NCBI GenBank assembly: GCA_025667525.1
Contig: CM046877.1
Location: 34,740,255 to 34,804,254, forward strand
Origin: Glebionis coronaria
Lineage: Eukaryota > Streptophyta > Magnoliopsida > Asterales > Asteraceae
DNA length: 64,000 bases
Direction of reading: 5' to 3'
The position numbers and the translations under genes were made by a program. Positions 34,459 to 47,889 of this stretch are shown here, one piece after another (positions within the stretch are counted from its first letter, which is position 1; every line of letters starts with the position of its first letter). A model generated the notes under the pieces. It worked only from the letters and a program-made list of their open reading frames with translations. It was not told the origin of the DNA and ran no database searches.

Positions 34459-37400
34459 ATGGCTGCTTTACAAGTAATCTCTAAGCACAACTTAGTTGTG
34501 AACCTTGCTCAGAATGATGATTCTCTTGGTTTGCATGTGATAATTGGATTTCTATCTCGAATTCATATTTGTTTTACGCTAACTGTAAGTCCCATTGTCT
34601 CTATTCCTATTGTTACACAATTTTGGAATACTGCTATCTTAGGTACTCGTCATAATCAACCTTGCATTAGGGCTAGGGTGAATAATAGAAATATTTATGT
34701 GACTGAGGTACTGTTAAGGGCTAGTTTAAGGCTTAATGATGAAAATGGACTTAGTATGTTGAATAACACAAAGATACATGATGGCCTTGCAGCCATGGGT
34801 TATGAGGGTGGTAGGGAAAGTCTTACTTTCTTTACAGCTTTATTTTCCTCACAATGGAAATTGCTTTTTCATGCCATTATTCACTGTTTAAGCTCAAAAA
34901 GTACTTCTTTTGATCAAATCCCTGCTGCATTGGCATCAGTTGGAATTTGTCTAGCAAATAACAGAGTTTTTAACTTTTCAAGATTAATTTTTGAAGGCAT
35001 GACTAGGAATTTGGAAGGAGTTAAAAAGTTTTTAATGTATCCTAGATTCATTCAAGCTTTAGTTAATGACCAAATCCCTAACCTACCAGAGTTAAAAAAT
35101 ACATGGGATGTTCCTACATTTACAAAGATAACTTTCTCTTTCTTGACCAAACAAGGCAATGCCTTTACAGGAACTGTTACACCCTTATTTGCAAACATGT
35201 TAGCCTAACCAGCCAACCAAGAAGGTGAGGAACCTAGCTCCGCTAGTGCTTCTCAGCAAACTTCTTCTCACTAGAGTCCCCAATCATCTGAAGATACTCA
35301 ATCTTCTTCTCATAATGTTAGTGGTCAGCCACATTCATATGAGATGATCCACACACCTGCTGCTTCAATTGCTGCTAGTGGTCACCACAAGAACAAGCAA
35401 CAGAGGTGGTAGATGTTGCCAATTTAGCTGCTTTGTGCACTAGCTTGTCCAAATAGGTGTAGGTATTGCAAAAGGAGAAGCTTGTTCTAGATAAAAGAAT
35501 TTCTGAATTAGAAGCCAATTTAATCAAACTAAGGAATAAAGTATCTCCTTAGATGAGGCAAAACAGAGTAATTTAGAAGGCTGCTCTTAGGAAGCAAAGG
35601 TTCAGGAACTTCAAGAAGATGAATCTGAATGTAACCAAACAGGGGAGGAATGATGAAGAACAAGGACCTTCTTCTTACATTCATACAAGGATCTCTGGAA
35701 ATGACATCAATTTTGAAGCTGATGATGCCATTAGAAATTTTGAAGATGGTGATGTCCTAGAGACTAATGTGGATAAAGAAAGTTTGGAGCCTACTAATAT
35801 GGAGCTTCAACAAGAAGAACCACAATCTGCTCATGAGGAACCATAAAATGAAGAGATATTGGTGACTCAGCCACAGTCACAACCTTAATCACTATAACTA
35901 CAAGTAAATTGGAGTAGTTTCTATGAGAAGCTAGAGGAAATCAATGTTCAATTTCCTGTGTCTTTAGTTCCACCTCAAAGACAATTTTGGTTTCACAAGA
36001 AACAGTCTTTCCAAGTAATATCAAGATCAAGAATGAGTTTTGGATTAGACAAGACTGAGGAGTTATAAATTGAGAAGACAGCTTCAAAAGAAGAAAAATT
36101 ATCTGGAGATACTTTGGTGATTCAAGAAACAAGTGTGTCTTACATTGATGAAGTAAATACTGTTGAAGAGCCAAGTACTGCTAAGCCAACTGCAAGTACC
36201 GATGGTGAACAATCTTTACAACCTTCTTCTGCAAAAAGTCAAACTCCATCTTTTGGAGAGGATGAGACTTTAGCACAAGTATTGCTTGATATTAAGGAGA
36301 AGAGCTCAGCTAAAAAGGCAAGACAAGTAGAAGCATAAATGAAGACACAACAAGAAATTCTTGCCAAAAAGGAAAAAGTTAAAGGTAAGAAGATTCAAGC
36401 TTCACAGCCCACTAAAGGTATTATCATCCAACAACAACCAAATGAAGATGAAGAAAGAAGATCTTCCAAGCTAAAGAAGAAACTACCTAAAATAAATCTA
36501 AAGGATAAGGGAAAAAAAGGTGTTACAATCTGAATCTAAAGAAGAAGGTGATTCAGATGATGACATAAGCAAAGTCATGAATAGATTCAATCAACTAGAG
36601 CATGATGAAGAAGTAGCTTTCGGACTACAAGAACAAATGCGCGAAGAAGAGCTACAAGAAGAACTTGCAACAAAGCAACAATTGCTTGAAGCCCAAAGAG
36701 TGCAACAAGAATGGAACATAGAAGAATATGATAGAATTTAGGATGAACTTAAAGCAAGTGAGGTTCTTGCAGAATCATTGCTAGCTGAAGAAAGGGATGC
36801 TTATGATGAAGAGGAAAAATACAAGCCAATTGATGATTTAGTGAGGGAGCAACAAAGATTCTTTGCAGAAAAAAGAAGAAAAGAAAGGGTTAAGCCTCCA
36901 ACCACTATGTAAATTAGAAATCAAATGATGTCATACCTCAAGAAAGTTAAGCATTTTACCCATGCTCAACTGGTCAGAAAGACTTTTGAAGAAATCAAGG
37001 CTTTGCATGAACAACACAAGAGGACCGAGTTGAATTTTGTTGAAATTGGTTCTGAAAAGGACAAGAAAGACATCGAAGAGGTAAGGAAGCATCTTCATCA
37101 ACAAAGACAATTTAGAAGTACCCTCAGGCTTGATGCAAGTATTGCTGGACAAAAGGAAGCATCTCCACCTATCAAGACTACCTATGTTAGGAAGAAGAAA
37201 AGGGTGACAGAAGTTTTAAAGGGACCAGATATTAATCAACAAATGGATGAGGGGAATACAACTCATGATGTTGACAAAGAGACTGGAAATGTACAAGCAC
37301 TACATACACAGTCAACAGTACTTAAGGAAACAGTACATACTGATTTGGAGGAGGGATCAATAGAGTTTGAAGGAACCTCCAAGGGTGTTAAAAGGAAAAG

Positions 37401-38039
37401 ATCAACCAAGAAAAAGCAAGAAGCTAAGAAAAAGGTGAAGTCTACAGAACAAGATAGTGATGATGATGAAAGCTGCAGAAAGCACTTAAAGATAGTGAAC
37501 TTTGAAGATCAGTGCAATGACACAGAAATCTTTGGAAAGAAGTCATATATCATAAGATGGACAAGTGATATGAAGGATGGATTAGAAATTCATGTAATCA
37601 CTAGAGAACATTCAGGATGTTCAGACTGCTAGAAGAGATTCTACATATCCTTGACAAACAAGACATTCAAGACCTCAACAGATTTGTTGAAGGTGGAAGT
37701 GAAGGTCAAGCAGAAGTCACACTATTGAGGAATGAATTGAAGTTCATGTATCATCCTTACAACAATGATCAACAAATATTGAAGGACTTAAAGAATCAGG
37801 TTCCTAGTTACTGGAGATATTGTAGATCATGTAGAATACATACATTAGATATAGATGACATAACCTACTACATGCTTAAAGAAAAGAGATATCCTTTTGG
37901 AAGAAGATTGTTGGAAAGAATGTTAGAGAAACAATTGGAAGTTTCAGAAGAGTCTGCTAGTGCTTTGGAGTTGATCAGAATGGTTAAACAACAAATCAAG
38001 GATTTGGAGCAAGAGGAAGAAGCTGAGAAAGAGCCTTAA
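34459..38039 (+). pseudogene. SIRE-like third ORF (env-position ORF), broken
   Basis: The ATG at 34459 opens 249 codons to 35208. The first domain includes VTQFWNTAILG, EVLLRASLRLNDENG, MGYEGGRESLTFF, SSQWKLLFHAI and VKKFLMYPRFIQ. It is the region often labelled 'synaptobrevin, longin-like' in daisy-family annotations; that label is misleading because it belongs to a retrotransposon. The rest is in pieces separated by stops or frameshifts: 35619-35846, 36114-36533, 36520-36741 (Glu/Gln-rich coiled coil), 36925-37632 (MMSYLKKVKHFTHAQL, then a Lys-rich basic tract) and 37617-38039. A virus-like envelope role has been proposed for SIRE third ORFs, but I see no convincing signal peptide and only one hydrophobic stretch upstream, so function is open. 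Confidence 0.75.
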
Positions 38040-38069
38040 GTGTTTGATTTACAATCACACTTCACAAAT

Positions 38070-38420
38070 GGTTCTCAGTTCACCATGTCTAACATACATA
38101 AGAACTGGCTAGTCCATAAGCAAACGGTTTGTGGTAAAGACTTCTCAAATCCGTTGACAACTGGTAGTTTGCTAAAAACTATATGGTTCTAACTCACCAT
38201 GTTTCGAGACACAGAGTTGGCTAGTCCTAGAAAAACAGTACAAGGTAAAGACATTATCAAATCCGTTGACGGTTGACAGTTTACCAAAAATTGTAATGTT
38301 ATCAGTACACCTTATTCTTTATGAATAAAGTATTGGTTATTCCAGAGTGTACGGCTAACTGGTAAAGAATAAATCAAATCCGCTGATAGCTGATGATTTG
38401 CTAAAAATCATGAAGCCAAT
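38070..38420 (+). repeat. Three ~112-117-bp tandem repeats in the SIRE-like 3' region
   Basis: The block CAAATCCGTTGAC...TTTGCTAAAAA recurs at 38146, 38258 and 38375, each preceded by a segment with GGCTAGTCC or GGCTAACTGG and GGTAAAGA. Units are strongly diverged. They lie between the third ORF and the 25-kb insertion. Confidence 0.65.
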
Positions 38421-39483
38421 ACAGATTGGTTTTTGTTGTTAACTGTTTTATTTCAGGTATGAGGATGCTGTAAAACCCCAAATTTTGGGCTTTTAACACG
38501 TCACCGGCTTCATTATTATTATCATACATCGTATAATATTTTTATCAACGACCGTTACAAACGAAATCATAATATAGTAAATATTATATATTTACTTATA
38601 TTTCTTAAAAACTTGACATTTTAACCATGGACTTATTTTATTTTTAGTTTTAGACACATTTTATGTGCATGAATAATTATTAATTATATTATAATTAATA
38701 ATGATGATCCAAAATATTACGTATTAAAACTATATACAAAATGTTTGAACATAAACTTTTGTACAATTAAATCGACTCAATAAAACATTTTTGAACACCT
38801 TTATCATTTATTCCATGTACAAAATAAATCAAACTAAACGAAATAATGTATACTACCTTCTATCTAGATAACTTTAAATTAAGAAATTCTTTGAATCCAT
38901 GTTATTTACACAAGAGGTATTACACTAGATCATTCCTAGATCTCTTAAGATTTTCCCCATCTTTCATGTATGGCCGAGTATAAGCCACACCACCATAAAT
39001 CCTAACATTTGATATTTTAATCTTTCCTAGTATTTACGTAATCCTAAAATATCTAGCAAATCTCCTACAAATCCATGATGGACAGGGAAACTCGTGGCTT
39101 TCAAACCACCATACCTGCTAGATTGCTAAAATCTTCTTCTTTCCTTATTATGTGTGTAAACTTGGACCACACCTCCACTTTATCTATCTCTCTCTCACAC
39201 TCGTGTATATATCCCTGCCACAATCCCAATATCCTCAATACCATACATTAAAATCATCTTCTTTTTTCTCCTACGAATAACAACAAGCCACCACCACCAT
39301 ACCAAAGAAATAAACCACATCTTCATCTCTTATATAGGAACATCATCACGGCAACACCACTGTTGTCACAAGCCTGCAACACCACGAATCCGCCATCGCC
39401 AACCACCACTTGATACCCCATCACGTCACCATCAACAGCAACATCTAAACCCACGACACCTTCATTTTTCTCATCTCGCTCCT

Positions 39484-39750
39484 ATGGATAAACTACACCA
39501 TTGTTTTGCCATACTCATATATACCTCACATACGCATAAATTACAAACCACAACCGAAACTATCACCATTCATGGAGCTAGTTGGTTGGACGAACAAAGC
39601 ATGAAATCTTTGATTCTTCGACGTAATCACAAGGAACCATGCATCCGTGTGGGTTATGTTCTTGGTTTGGTACGCGATGCGGTTGAAAAGGCACAAGATT
39701 CTCGTTGCCTCATTTTGCCATTCGTCTCGATTCACTGTAAGCTTCAATAA
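39484..39750 (+). other. 88-codon ORF inside the LARD 5' LTR
   Basis: Encodes a peptide beginning MDKLHHCFAILIY. The other LTR has the same ORF (61060-61329) with one extra codon and few replacements, although the LTRs differ by several percent and a 3-bp indel between them preserves the frame. It lies ~280 bases after the TATA-like motif, in the expected leader. No known family is recognised, and chance conservation over so short an ORF is possible. Confidence 0.3.
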
Positions 39751-41249
39751 CTCCATCATTCGCATGTTATTCTCATCCTAGTGTTATGCTTGTGAAATTT
39801 TATTACAAATGTTTATTAAACAAGAGTCATAACCTATACCCTTACTGCTTTCTTTGTTGCGTCATTTAAAAACATGTACTGAGTTAAACAAGTTCACAGA
39901 TCTGCTTAAATATAAATGACGAGCTTAGGCGTGGAATATAGAAAGCAAAGGTTGTTAGACGTTAACAGAAAGAATAGGCGTTGAATTTAGTTCATGAAAT
40001 AAACACCTAAACACCAACCTTTAGACCTCTAAACGAACCTCCTAGTAATGAGTGCCCACAAGTTTAATAGGGTCGAATGATAGACGAGCTAGCTAAGAAT
40101 TCATAGTAACTTGAATCACTTAAAATGGTTAAGAAACGAACTAGGAATCACTTACCGAAACATGCCGAACATAGCTTATTTTATTCGAAATATATATAAG
40201 TTAAATAAGTGTTTTATCGCGGCCTTTTACGACCCACTTTTGACCCTCTAAACGACCTCGCCCCAGGTCGGGTAAAGAATGAAAGTTGTAGACGGCCATG
40301 TTGTCTACACGAGCCTATTTTTAGTTTAACCCAAAAAGTCTTTATCGAAAACCGTAGGGTAGATCAAAAATGACTCGACAAAAACCTTTCTTTAAAATAG
40401 GTTCGTGACACCAACTTCGAAGATGATTTTATCCTAGTAAACGATCTCGATTTATAAAACCAGAAGTACAGGTCTCTAGACGACACGGCTAGCTTTCTAA
40501 TGGTGCTTTTAGTTTGTGCCACGAATCACTTTTGAGCGCTATTTACTTTCGAAACAAATAACCACATAGAACTTCCCACCGTTAGTTTAGGTCTTGCCAC
40601 CGCTTTCTTATAGTAGCCTCTGTTGGAAATTGTAAAAGAAAGGGACGTAACTAATAACTTTCCATGTATATACAATGTTTCATGTTCCCCCACACTTGAC
40701 AACCTTGTCTCATGTTTCCACAACACCAACATATTTTGATGCCTTAAAGGAGACATGTTTTACTTTTAGAAACACTTTAATTAAATGTTTAATTTAATTA
40801 TTTAATTATTTTTATAATATATTTAGGATATTTGACCCGTTAATTGACCCGAATAAATAAACTGGCCCGACAACAAAATATTTAGTATTCCTAAATATAT
40901 CCCGATTGAATGACTACATTATTATTAAAACACTAAAACTTTCATAATTATTATAACCACCGACTCATTTAATAAACTCAAACACATACTAGGGGATTAT
41001 AGACAAAATATATTATTGTGTACAATTGGAAACTTGTAAGACTTTTATGAAACATTATATTTATAAGTCTTAATTAAATAAAAATCATTTTATTTAATTC
41101 ATTTAAACTATTACCATTCAACAGAGGTAAATATACTTTATAAAATTAAAAGTGTGCATGTTTTGATAACTCTACATAAGTTTAACACTCAAAACAATAA
41201 CAACTTAATTAATCTGTGATCATGCATTTTCATCAACTGCATTATATGT

Positions 41250-44200
41250 TGATGAGATGGCATTTATACATGATCTCATCGTTCTTTTCGAGCTTTAAAT
41301 GCATAAAATGTCATAATTATACCATATATATGCTTGTATTTGTTTACTTGTGTGTTTTAGGTATGGATATCTTGAAAAAGACAAAAGATCACAAGAAACA
41401 AGGAAAAACGGACACGAGAAACGAAGCCGTACAATAAACCGGGCCCAAGTTCATGATTTATCCAAGAAAAACCCTTGAAGACTTGAAGATGAACAAGATT
41501 GATCCTCAATTCATGAAGAAATGACACTTAAAACCCTTGTATATTCATAATTACAAATTTGGTCCCTTAAGTTTGTCAAAATTACAAAAAGGTCCTTCAA
41601 CTTTGAATAATTGGCAAGTTTAGTCCCTCAACAATTCTTAATTGTCAATAATGGTCCCTCATGAAGTCAAAGATACATTGAAGACCTTTGCAGATAAAAA
41701 ATGTCCAAGTTCAGTCCTTGAAATATTCAAAAGTGGCAAAAACAACCCTTGAAAACCTTTTGCAAAAGTTTTGGGGCAAAAGTGTGAAGTTTGTAACTTT
41801 AATAACAAAGGAAAGTGAGCTTTGTGGCTGAAAAACGTTTAATACAACTTTCACCAAAATACAAGGACCCTTCCTGCCATTCCCAAAGTTTGAATATACA
41901 AACACGCGCCAAACACTTTCCACTCCTACAAAAACGGATCAAAATGTTTAATGTTTACCTTTCACCACCAGTTACTTTTTCACTTAAAACAAAGGGTAAA
42001 TCCCAATTACCTTGACACACGTTTAATTCACACACTCTAAAACCCATCCCACACCAAAAACACTCACTCCCACTCACCAAAGGACCCCACCCATTTAGCC
42101 GTCCACCAATCACAATCCAACTTAACCTCCAAGGAATGACACGTGACCAAATCAACAGCCCACACTCTTTGCTTGGATACAAAGCTAAAATGAACAACCA
42201 GGATACATTTGGACAACTCAACAACACATTTCATCTAGAAGATTCAAGGGTTTTTTAGGGACTTTGTAGCTAGGGTTTTCATTGTAATCTCAGCCCTTGT
42301 GGCCTATATAAGGACTCCTCAACATGTGAGAGAGCCTTGTTCTAGTTTTACTCTGTAAACATTGTAATTCCTTTCTAAAATTTATAAAAGTTGGTATTTT
42401 AAGAAAATTGTAATTCCTTTTTATGTTTTTGAAAGTTGGTGTTATTTAAGGGTAATTCTGAGTTCCATTTGATGTTATAAGTGTGTTTAGATTTTGTGGT
42501 TTAAACACGTTTATGTTTGGTAAGGATTTCAAAGTTTGAAAAACCTTGAAATCAGTCATCTGTTTTGCTTATTTTACTTGTACTAACCCTTATCCAAAAG
42601 CTATAAGCCCTTGCAAGCTTGTTAACACCAAGCTAGTGAAGGTTTATCAACCTTTGGATAGGTTGTTTGCTATTTGTGTTGAAGACATAAAGTCCTTGAG
42701 GTTCTGCTTTGAACCATCAACCAAGGCACATCTCATCTCCTTTGTTCAAGTACCTTGGTCTTGTTCTAGCTGTTGAACAAGGTCCAAGGAGCATAGCTGA
42801 TCCCTCTAGGAAGTTGTGGAGGATAGCTATAACCTCTTGTTAAGTTTCCTCTAAAAAATTTCATGTTATTGTCTGATTTGTACTTTGCCATGTGATTTGT
42901 TGATCTTGTGTTTGTGCTTTGTGTTTTATTGTTGGTATCAGTTAGTTGTCACCTAGTTGATCTAATTGAACCATAAAATCAGTAGGTTGTTTGTAGAAAT
43001 AAGAAGTTTGTTTGAAAAAGGGCTAAAACAAGGCTGTTTGTGATTAATAGATCATAAGGCCTTGTGGCCTTGTGCCCTTTGGTTCTTAGGGTTTGGGGAG
43101 TCTAAACAAGTCATATGCAACAAGTTTTAGTCACTGGTTAAGTATCAAGAGGTTTGGAAAAGGGATTTCAAGTTTTGGAAAAATTTGATAAAATTGGTTT
43201 GAACTTGGTCAAACACATCAGATCCAATAAAATCTTTGTTTGTTGGATCTAAGGTCTGAAATCTGGTTTGGGAAGAGTTTAGGTGATAAGCTATCTATGC
43301 ATTATCTGTTTGTTGAATTTGGTGGCTTATTGTGGGTGCTAGAGCTTATCAAAGTTGGCTGAAGTGGTCATTTGCATCAGCAAAGTGACCACCTCAATTT
43401 TGCCTTGCATTTTGTTATCTAGTGTATGCCATGCTTGTTTATTGCTTGGAACTTGTTTTTGTGCTGCTTGTGAGTAGTTTTGGCTATTTGGTTTGTTTTG
43501 CTGCTGGCTTATAAGCTAACTGGCTTATTAAGCCTTATTTGCCAAAATCTGTCATCAATTGGTCAACTGACCTCTTGATTCACTAGGACTCCACCTTGAG
43601 TCCTTCACAAAAATTGCTTAAAACAAGCTCACAAACAATTCCTGAACATTTGGTGAAATTTGGAGAACTTTGACTTTTGGTCAAATAAGCACATTTTGGC
43701 TTTTTTTTAGAACTGCTTATTGGTACATGCAACAACTTGAATTTTGTAATAGGTGTCATTTTTCTCAGCTTAATATCAAATCTGGAAGGTTACAAGTCAT
43801 TTGGTTAAGCGTTTGCTAGAAAACTAGCTTATTTGGCTTTTTCAGCCAGCTTATTTGCTCCTACGGCTTATTCTACTTGGCTTTTTGTGAATTTTATGAT
43901 TGATTATTCTTAGTTAAGCTATTTGTGAGCTTTTGTAAAAAGAACCAGCTTCTGAAACAGCCTAGAACTCTAACCCGACTATTTTGTCTTTTAGTGAAAT
44001 TCTTCTTTGCTTATTTCTGGCTTATGAGTGTGCTTTTTCAAAATTTCTTTTCACAGATCTCTTAGGCATCTCAAAAGAAGGTTGTGTGTTTAATTAGAGC
44101 TTATGGCATTGGCTTATTACTTAATGGGCTTATTGGCCCAATAAGAATAAGCTATTGACCTTTTAAGCTGTGATAAGCTCAAAACCAGCTTTTGGGCCTT

Positions 44201-45093
44201 CAGATTTTTGTGTTTAGAATTGATTATCAGATAGGGCTTTTCAGGTCATTCGGGCCAAGTTTGACTTTTCGGGCCCATTAAGCCCATTAAGGTTGACTGT
44301 TTTAGTTTTTAGCCCATTTGGGGGCCCATTAGGGGTAATTTGGTAATTTCACTTTCATTTTCTAATTATTTAGGTTAAAATAAACTAGTTTGCAAGTTTT
44401 TAAATTTTTTTATAATTTTTGGATTTTTAATATTATTTTATTATTAAATTTCAATGTTCATATTTTTGCACTTTTTAAATTTTTCTTAGGTTTAATACAT
44501 TAAAATAGGATTTTTGCAACTCTTAGATTAATTTTATCATCATTTTTCTAATTTCTAGAACTATTTTAAGTTTTTAATAGTTTTTAATCATTTTAAATAG
44601 TTTTAATTAGTTTAAAAATTCATAAAAATAGTTTTTAGTCTTATTTGGTCATTTTAGAGAATTACAAAGTGAAAAATCTTTATTTAGGATTTTTAATAAT
44701 TATTTTGATTTTTAGGGCTTTAATTTACATTTAAAAATTAATATTTAATTAATTAAAAGGTTTGAAAAAATTTTGATCATTTGTTAACTCTTAGTTTAAT
44801 TAATTTGATTTTTGGTAATTTTTTGGGAATTTTTAAAATTTATTTTTATTTTAGCGCTTTTTACGGTTTTAATTTTAGTCGTCGTAGTAATAATTTTCAC
44901 GTCTTCGTCATTCTATTTTCTCATCCCCTTCTTTCAAATATTAATCTCAAACCAATTACGAATTATTCATACACATATACCTCTTTGGGAAACGAACTTA
45001 ATTGGGTCATTAACACTTGATTTTCCTAAATCATCACTTAATACTTACCGCTTTTACGCCTTTTCCCTAAAAGGTCGTATTTTACCACAATCA
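41250..45093. mobile_element. Solo LTR, 3,844 bp, inside the LARD 5' LTR
   Basis: Begins TGATGAGATGG and ends CCACAATCA (TGAT/ATCA inverted), flanked by TATGT on both sides (41245-41249, 45094-45098). The other LTR has a single TATGT at this site, an exact empty site. There is no primer site, gag or pol. A TATA box (TATATAAGG, 42305-42313) and about four degenerate ~40-bp repeats with GGTCCCT (41560-41670) support an LTR identity. Its size suggests a Tat/Ogre-type Ty3/gypsy parent, but no internal sequence is present to prove that. ORFs in it (for example 44812-45213) look spurious. Confidence 0.8.
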
Positions 45094-45960
45094 TATGTGC
45101 ATTTTATTTGTGCATCTACTGAGTCACACATAAATTACTTAGGTAATTCTACTGCTTCTGTATTATACTGTGCCAGCATAGTTAGTGACTTATTACTACT
45201 GCTCCATTATTGATGTGAGTTCATGGCCCCATCTTTACTGTTTTATAACTGGGGGAGAAAACATACAAAAACTATATATATTTTAAATATGCAAGACATA
45301 CACTGATGACAACAACAACTTATTGCCTATTGTTTGCCCCATACCCGTGGACTGTAATAGTTAATAGTGTAGCGCGAAATGTGTGAATAAATCTATTTGG
45401 GTATTGACAACACCCGACCTGCGTGACTTGCTATCACGAAACGCTTAGGCCAAGCAACATGTTTACATCATTGTCGGACTGAGGGAACAACATCAGGACA
45501 GATCCAAATGGGCGTACTGAACAACTTTTTGTCTAGCTTCTATTACAGGGCAATAGGGACTACTATGGTATTGGACTGTGATTGACTTACCACGATTGTG
45601 ATGTTTAGCATATTATCAACATATTATTAACTTATTATTAAACTAAACCTGTGAATTCACCAACTTCGTGTTGACCCCCACATTTTAATCTATATGTTTT
45701 CTCAGGAAAATAAAGCAAGTTCATGCATTGGATTCCAGCATCATAGGAAGCATCATCTTTACCATCGGGCTGGGATATTTCTACAAATAAAAAAAATGTT
45801 GATTTCAAGACAATTTATTAAATTAGTACATTTGATTCATGTAATATGTTTAAATGATACTTTATGATCATGCTCTGTATACTATTTGTTATCGATCCAC
45901 CAAAGTAACACCCCAATTACTATTCCGCTGCATTTGACCAACTTGGGGGTGTTACAGAAA

Positions 45961-45972
45961 TGGTATCAGAGC
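45961..45972 (+). promoter_or_regulatory. Primer binding site of the LARD-like element
   Basis: TGGTATCAGAGC four bases after the 5' LTR end, matching initiator tRNA-Met. Sets the element's orientation as plus. Confidence 0.9.
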
Positions 45973-46429
45973 GATAGTTATAGAGAACCAGATCAAAAAC
46001 TTAAAAAATTTTAAATAATAAAAATTTTAAACTGGACTATAACTGAATATAAAAAATCAGTTTAAGGAAAAATTGATTTTTTTGGGGACCCTAATAGTTA
46101 GGCATATAGCATATAGAGCATACATATTATGTGAACTAACCCTTTACGTGCCTTACATATTACGATTGTGTAATATCCTTATGAAGCTATTAGAATACTT
46201 AAGGTATTTAAAGAAACCCTATTTGGAATACAAACATGCCATGTTAGTAGGGAGCTTTATACTAAATATGTTCCATCTCGATATTACGTTTTGACTGAGT
46301 GGTTGGGTTTACGATTTAAAGTGTCCTCGCTCCTCAAACATTTATAGAATGGCTTCTGAAGTATGATGGCCTGAACAATACATTGTAATCACAAACAGGT
46401 TTGTAAATAACAACCCTTAGAAATATCTA

Positions 46430-46890
46430 AATACAATCTAACTAAATCTTTATAAATATTTAGAAAATCTAACAAGATTTTATAATCTTTGAAAATCTAA
46501 CTAGATACGGTGAATCTTTGGAAAATCTAAAAAGATTTTATAAATATTTGAAAATCTAACTGGATAATGTGAATCTTTAGAAAATCTAAAAAGATTTTAT
46601 AAATCTTTGAAAATATAACTAGATACTATGAATCTTTGGAAAATCTAACAAGATTTTATAAATCTTTGAAATTATAACTAGATTTTATAAATCTTAGAAA
46701 ATCTTGGAAAATCTAACTAGATTTTAATAAATCTTTAAATCTAATGAGATTTTAGCAAATCTTTTGAGATTATAACTAGATTTTATAAATCTTTGGAAAT
46801 CTAACCAAATCTTTATAAATCCTTGAAAAATCTAAATGGATTACGGTAAATCTTGAAAAATCTAACTAGATTTTTATAAATCTTGAGAAA
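46430..46890. repeat. Tandem repeats of ~33 bp around AAATCTAACTAGATTT
   Basis: About a dozen units of AATCTAACTAGATTTTATAA followed by ATCTTTGAAA, some paired into ~66-bp dimers. Each unit contains a near-palindrome (AAATCTA...TAGATTT), so the array can form many small hairpins. Confidence 0.8.
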
Positions 46891-47889
46891 CTTTATTCGA
46901 ACTGACTCTTTGGAAACTTATTTACTCTTTGGAAATTTTGTCTTTGGAGATCTAACAAAATCATGTAGTATCTAACTAAACTTAACAAATATCATACCAA
47001 AATTTTAGCTAGTATTACTAGCTAGTGGGTAAAATTACTCTCTACTTTTTAAACATTGCATAATGTTTTACCAACTTTGCATGAAAACATTATACAATCA
47101 TATGTATCATACATGAGCATACATAATTTGAGCTATAGAGCTTTGAGCATTTATCATATCCGGGAACAGTTGAAACATTTGAGCAACAAGAGCTTTGAAC
47201 AATACCTTATGATTGTGAATATTCAATCATGGGATCACAAGAACAACATGTGTGACTATATTTTTTATGAGCATACAAACATACAATTAATCATTGAACA
47301 TTACATATGATTACATCTTTATGAGCATACAAAACATACAATTGATTATTTTAGGACTATTAAGTCACCTAGAACATATGAGTATATGCATACATTATTT
47401 TAGATTTTATAAAGTCTAAAACCATGATCACATTTAATAACGTTGACCAAGTACGTAAACTCACTACCAAATAAATGTACACATACCCTCTTTATACTCT
47501 AAGTAATAATACGGGTCAACGAAAGCCACCTTTTTACATTCCAACTTCACACTTATCAATTTTAATAAGTGTCATACGTTTTATAATACTAAAACTATAC
47601 GTTTTATACTACTAAAACTATACGTTCTATAACTACTACTTATACTTTCACCACAAAACCTAAACCTTAACCAAATGACCTTAGATTTGAACATCTACTC
47701 TCGGAACACAATTTATTGTCGTTTCATACGCTTTTGCTTTTGGTAATTTCATGTGGTATTATTTGGATAAGTTTGCATCTTTAAATGATGCGGTGGGACC
47801 CAAATCAAGGTACTTAAGATTCTATATTTAGATTACGTTTAAATATGGAACCTGAGTCTCTTGATCCTAAGTTAATTATGACTCTCTCT

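Larger units (their letters stand above)
38469..45956 (+). repeat. 5' LTR of the LARD-like element (~3.64 kb, split by a solo LTR)
   Basis: Two parts, 38469-41249 and 45099-45956, match the 3' LTR at 60045-63703 in order; the TATGT target site is duplicated around the inserted 3,844 bp. A TATA-like GTATATATCC lies near 39204. The LTR includes the 88-codon ORF described separately. Confidence 0.9.

Noticed and set aside
41216..41437. 73-codon ORF across the solo LTR boundary
   Set aside because: It crosses the TATGT junction of an insertion, so it cannot be an old gene.
44781..45213. Overlapping ORFs of 79 and 133 codons with hydrophobic content
   Set aside because: They lie at the end of the solo LTR, are rich in T-driven Phe/Leu/Ile, and have no recognisable motif. 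Chance ORFs in T-rich DNA.
46430..46890. CRISPR-like regular repeat array
   Set aside because: Repeats are contiguous, without spacers, and lie inside a plant retroelement.
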